From Candidatus Zixiibacteriota bacterium (GTDB taxonomy: Bacteria; Zixibacteria; MSB-5A5; GN15; FEB-12), in contig QNAG01000166.1 of the NCBI GenBank assembly GCA_003641415.1, forward strand, positions 1 through 6,203: 6,203 nt of DNA, given 5' to 3'. This document shows positions 5,741 through 6,203 of this stretch, piece by piece. Below the pieces are notes generated by a model. The model was not told where the DNA came from and did no database searches. It was given only the letters and a program-made list of their open reading frames with translations. Every line of letters begins with the position of its first letter. Position 1 is the stretch's first letter. Position numbers and translations under genes: made by a program.

Positions 5741-6046
5741 ATGTCAGATATTATTAACAAAGCTTTTTTGGCTGGATTAGGAGCTATTTCTATTAGTCGC
5801 GATAAAGTAGAAGGTATCATCGACGATTTAGTAAAGCGCGGTGAACTGTCGCAAGAGGAAAAACGGGGAATGCTTTCCGAACTGCTTGAATCTGTTGAAA
5901 AACGTCAAACAGAACTAGGTGATTTCATTCGTAAGGAAATCCGGCAGATATTGGAGTCTCTGGATATACCATCGCGGGAAGAGATTAACAAGCTGAAGGA
6001 AGAAATCGAACGTCTTAATAAACAAGATGTTGATAAGGAGATGTAA
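5741..6046 (+). CDS. Phasin-family-like small coiled-coil protein
   Basis: This 101-residue protein starts MSDIINKAFLAGLGA, with a short amphipathic or hydrophobic N-terminal helix, then SRDKVEGIIDDLVKRGELSQEEKRG, and ends in charged heptad-like helix (INKLKEEIERLNKQ, about 86-99). The pattern (AFLAGLGA...VKRGE-S-EE, then coiled coil) matches small phasin-family/polyhydroxyalkanoate-granule-associated proteins seen in Geobacter-like bacteria. No phaC or phaA lies in the window, so a storage-granule role is not shown. The ATG at 5741 is chosen because GAGGAG (5729-5734) sits 6 bases before it; the in-frame ATG at 5675 has no such site and would add residues encoded by the AT-rich leader. The next gene starts one base after its stop, so the two are surely co-transcribed, which suggests an accessory role for the kinase-like protein. 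It has no predicted enzymatic motif. Confidence 0.8.
   Translation: MSDIINKAFLAGLGAISISRDKVEGIIDDLVKRGELSQEEKRGMLSELLESVEKRQTELGDFIRKEIRQILESLDIPSREEINKLKEEIERLNKQDVDKEM
6035..6040 (+). promoter_or_regulatory. Shine-Dalgarno AAGGAG supporting a TTG start at 6047
   Basis: AAGGAG lies inside the last codons of the phasin-like gene, 6 bases before TTG at 6047-6049. That TTG follows the TAA stop directly. The next in-frame ATG, at 6083, has no comparable site and would remove conserved-looking N-terminal residues. Confidence 0.7.
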
Positions 6047-6203
6047 TTGCGGTTAGCTTCAATTCCTCGTAATTGGCGACATATGCGCCGCTACCGGCAG
6101 ATCCTTGGTATTCTCCTGAAGTACGGATTTGGCGATGTCGTGGATATCACGCGCAAGGACCTTATTAGTCGCTTTGGTGATAAGATTGTTCCCTTGTTTG
6201 GTA
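6047..6203 (+). CDS. ubiB: AarF/ABC1/UbiB-family protein kinase-like protein, N-terminal part (3' truncated by window)
   Basis: Fifty-two codons are visible: (M)RLASIPRNWRHMRRYRQI, then LGILLKYGFGDVVDITRKD and onward to PLFG at the window edge. The pattern RYRQIxxxLxKYGFGDVVD is the characteristic N-terminus of AarF/UbiB proteins, atypical kinase-like ATPases that support isoprenoid-quinone synthesis or lipid handling at the membrane. The kinase-like core (the KxGQ motif and nucleotide-binding residues) lies beyond the edge, so intactness cannot be judged. It starts with TTG directly after the TAA of the phasin-like gene, with AAGGAG 6 bases upstream. The symbol reflects the family; whether it acts in ubiquinone, menaquinone or another pathway is not known. 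Confidence 0.82.
   Translation, partial: MRLASIPRNWRHMRRYRQILGILLKYGFGDVVDITRKDLISRFGDKIVPLFG

Noticed and set aside
5623..5820. Minus-strand 65-codon frame over the phasin-like gene start
   Set aside because: It overlaps the promoter region and start of the phasin-like gene and has no ribosome binding site; its hydrophobicity comes from reading AT-rich DNA backwards.

Overview
The window reads as an ordinary chromosomal segment of a bacterium with moderate base composition and fairly loose gene packing. It probably comes from an uncultured or candidate-phylum lineage of the Zixibacteria/Deltaproteobacteria kind. That placement is a weak inference from gene content (a class II ribonucleotide reductase with a C-terminal zinc ribbon, and a phasin-like gene directly before an AarF/UbiB kinase) and from short palindromic repeats between genes. 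No phage, transposase, CRISPR array, rRNA or tRNA is visible.

Layout: (1) The 3' part of an adenosylcobalamin-dependent ribonucleotide reductase gene (nrdJ, + strand) enters from the left and ends at 1034. It is followed by a probable intrinsic terminator and a 357-base convergent gap holding two kinds of palindromic repeat. (2) A three-gene minus-strand operon follows, read from 3339 down to 1392: a membrane protein with a signal-peptidase-I-like domain that has lost its catalytic residues, a HAD-family phosphatase, and an O6-alkylguanine-DNA alkyltransferase (ogt). Both junctions are 4-base stop/start overlaps (TTGA and ATGA), so translation is probably coupled. (3) A divergent intergenic region of about 340 bases carries a good sigma70-like promoter toward the right. 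(4) A complete, secreted or membrane-anchored carboxy-terminal processing protease (S41 family) spans 3683-5491; its start should be moved 18 bases downstream of the longest reading frame. (5) A 249-base gap holds a near-perfect copy of the same palindromic repeat seen after nrdJ. (6) A 101-residue phasin-like coiled-coil protein is followed immediately by the start of an AarF/ABC1/UbiB kinase that begins with TTG and runs off the right edge.

The most notable observation is the signal-peptidase-like protein. Its domain aligns along its length with type I signal peptidases, but the positions of the nucleophilic Ser, the general-base Lys and the GDN box are all substituted, while the structural motifs around them are kept. 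The phasin-like/UbiB pair and the inverted doublet of palindromic repeats are also worth checking. Nothing else looks like a dramatic new system.
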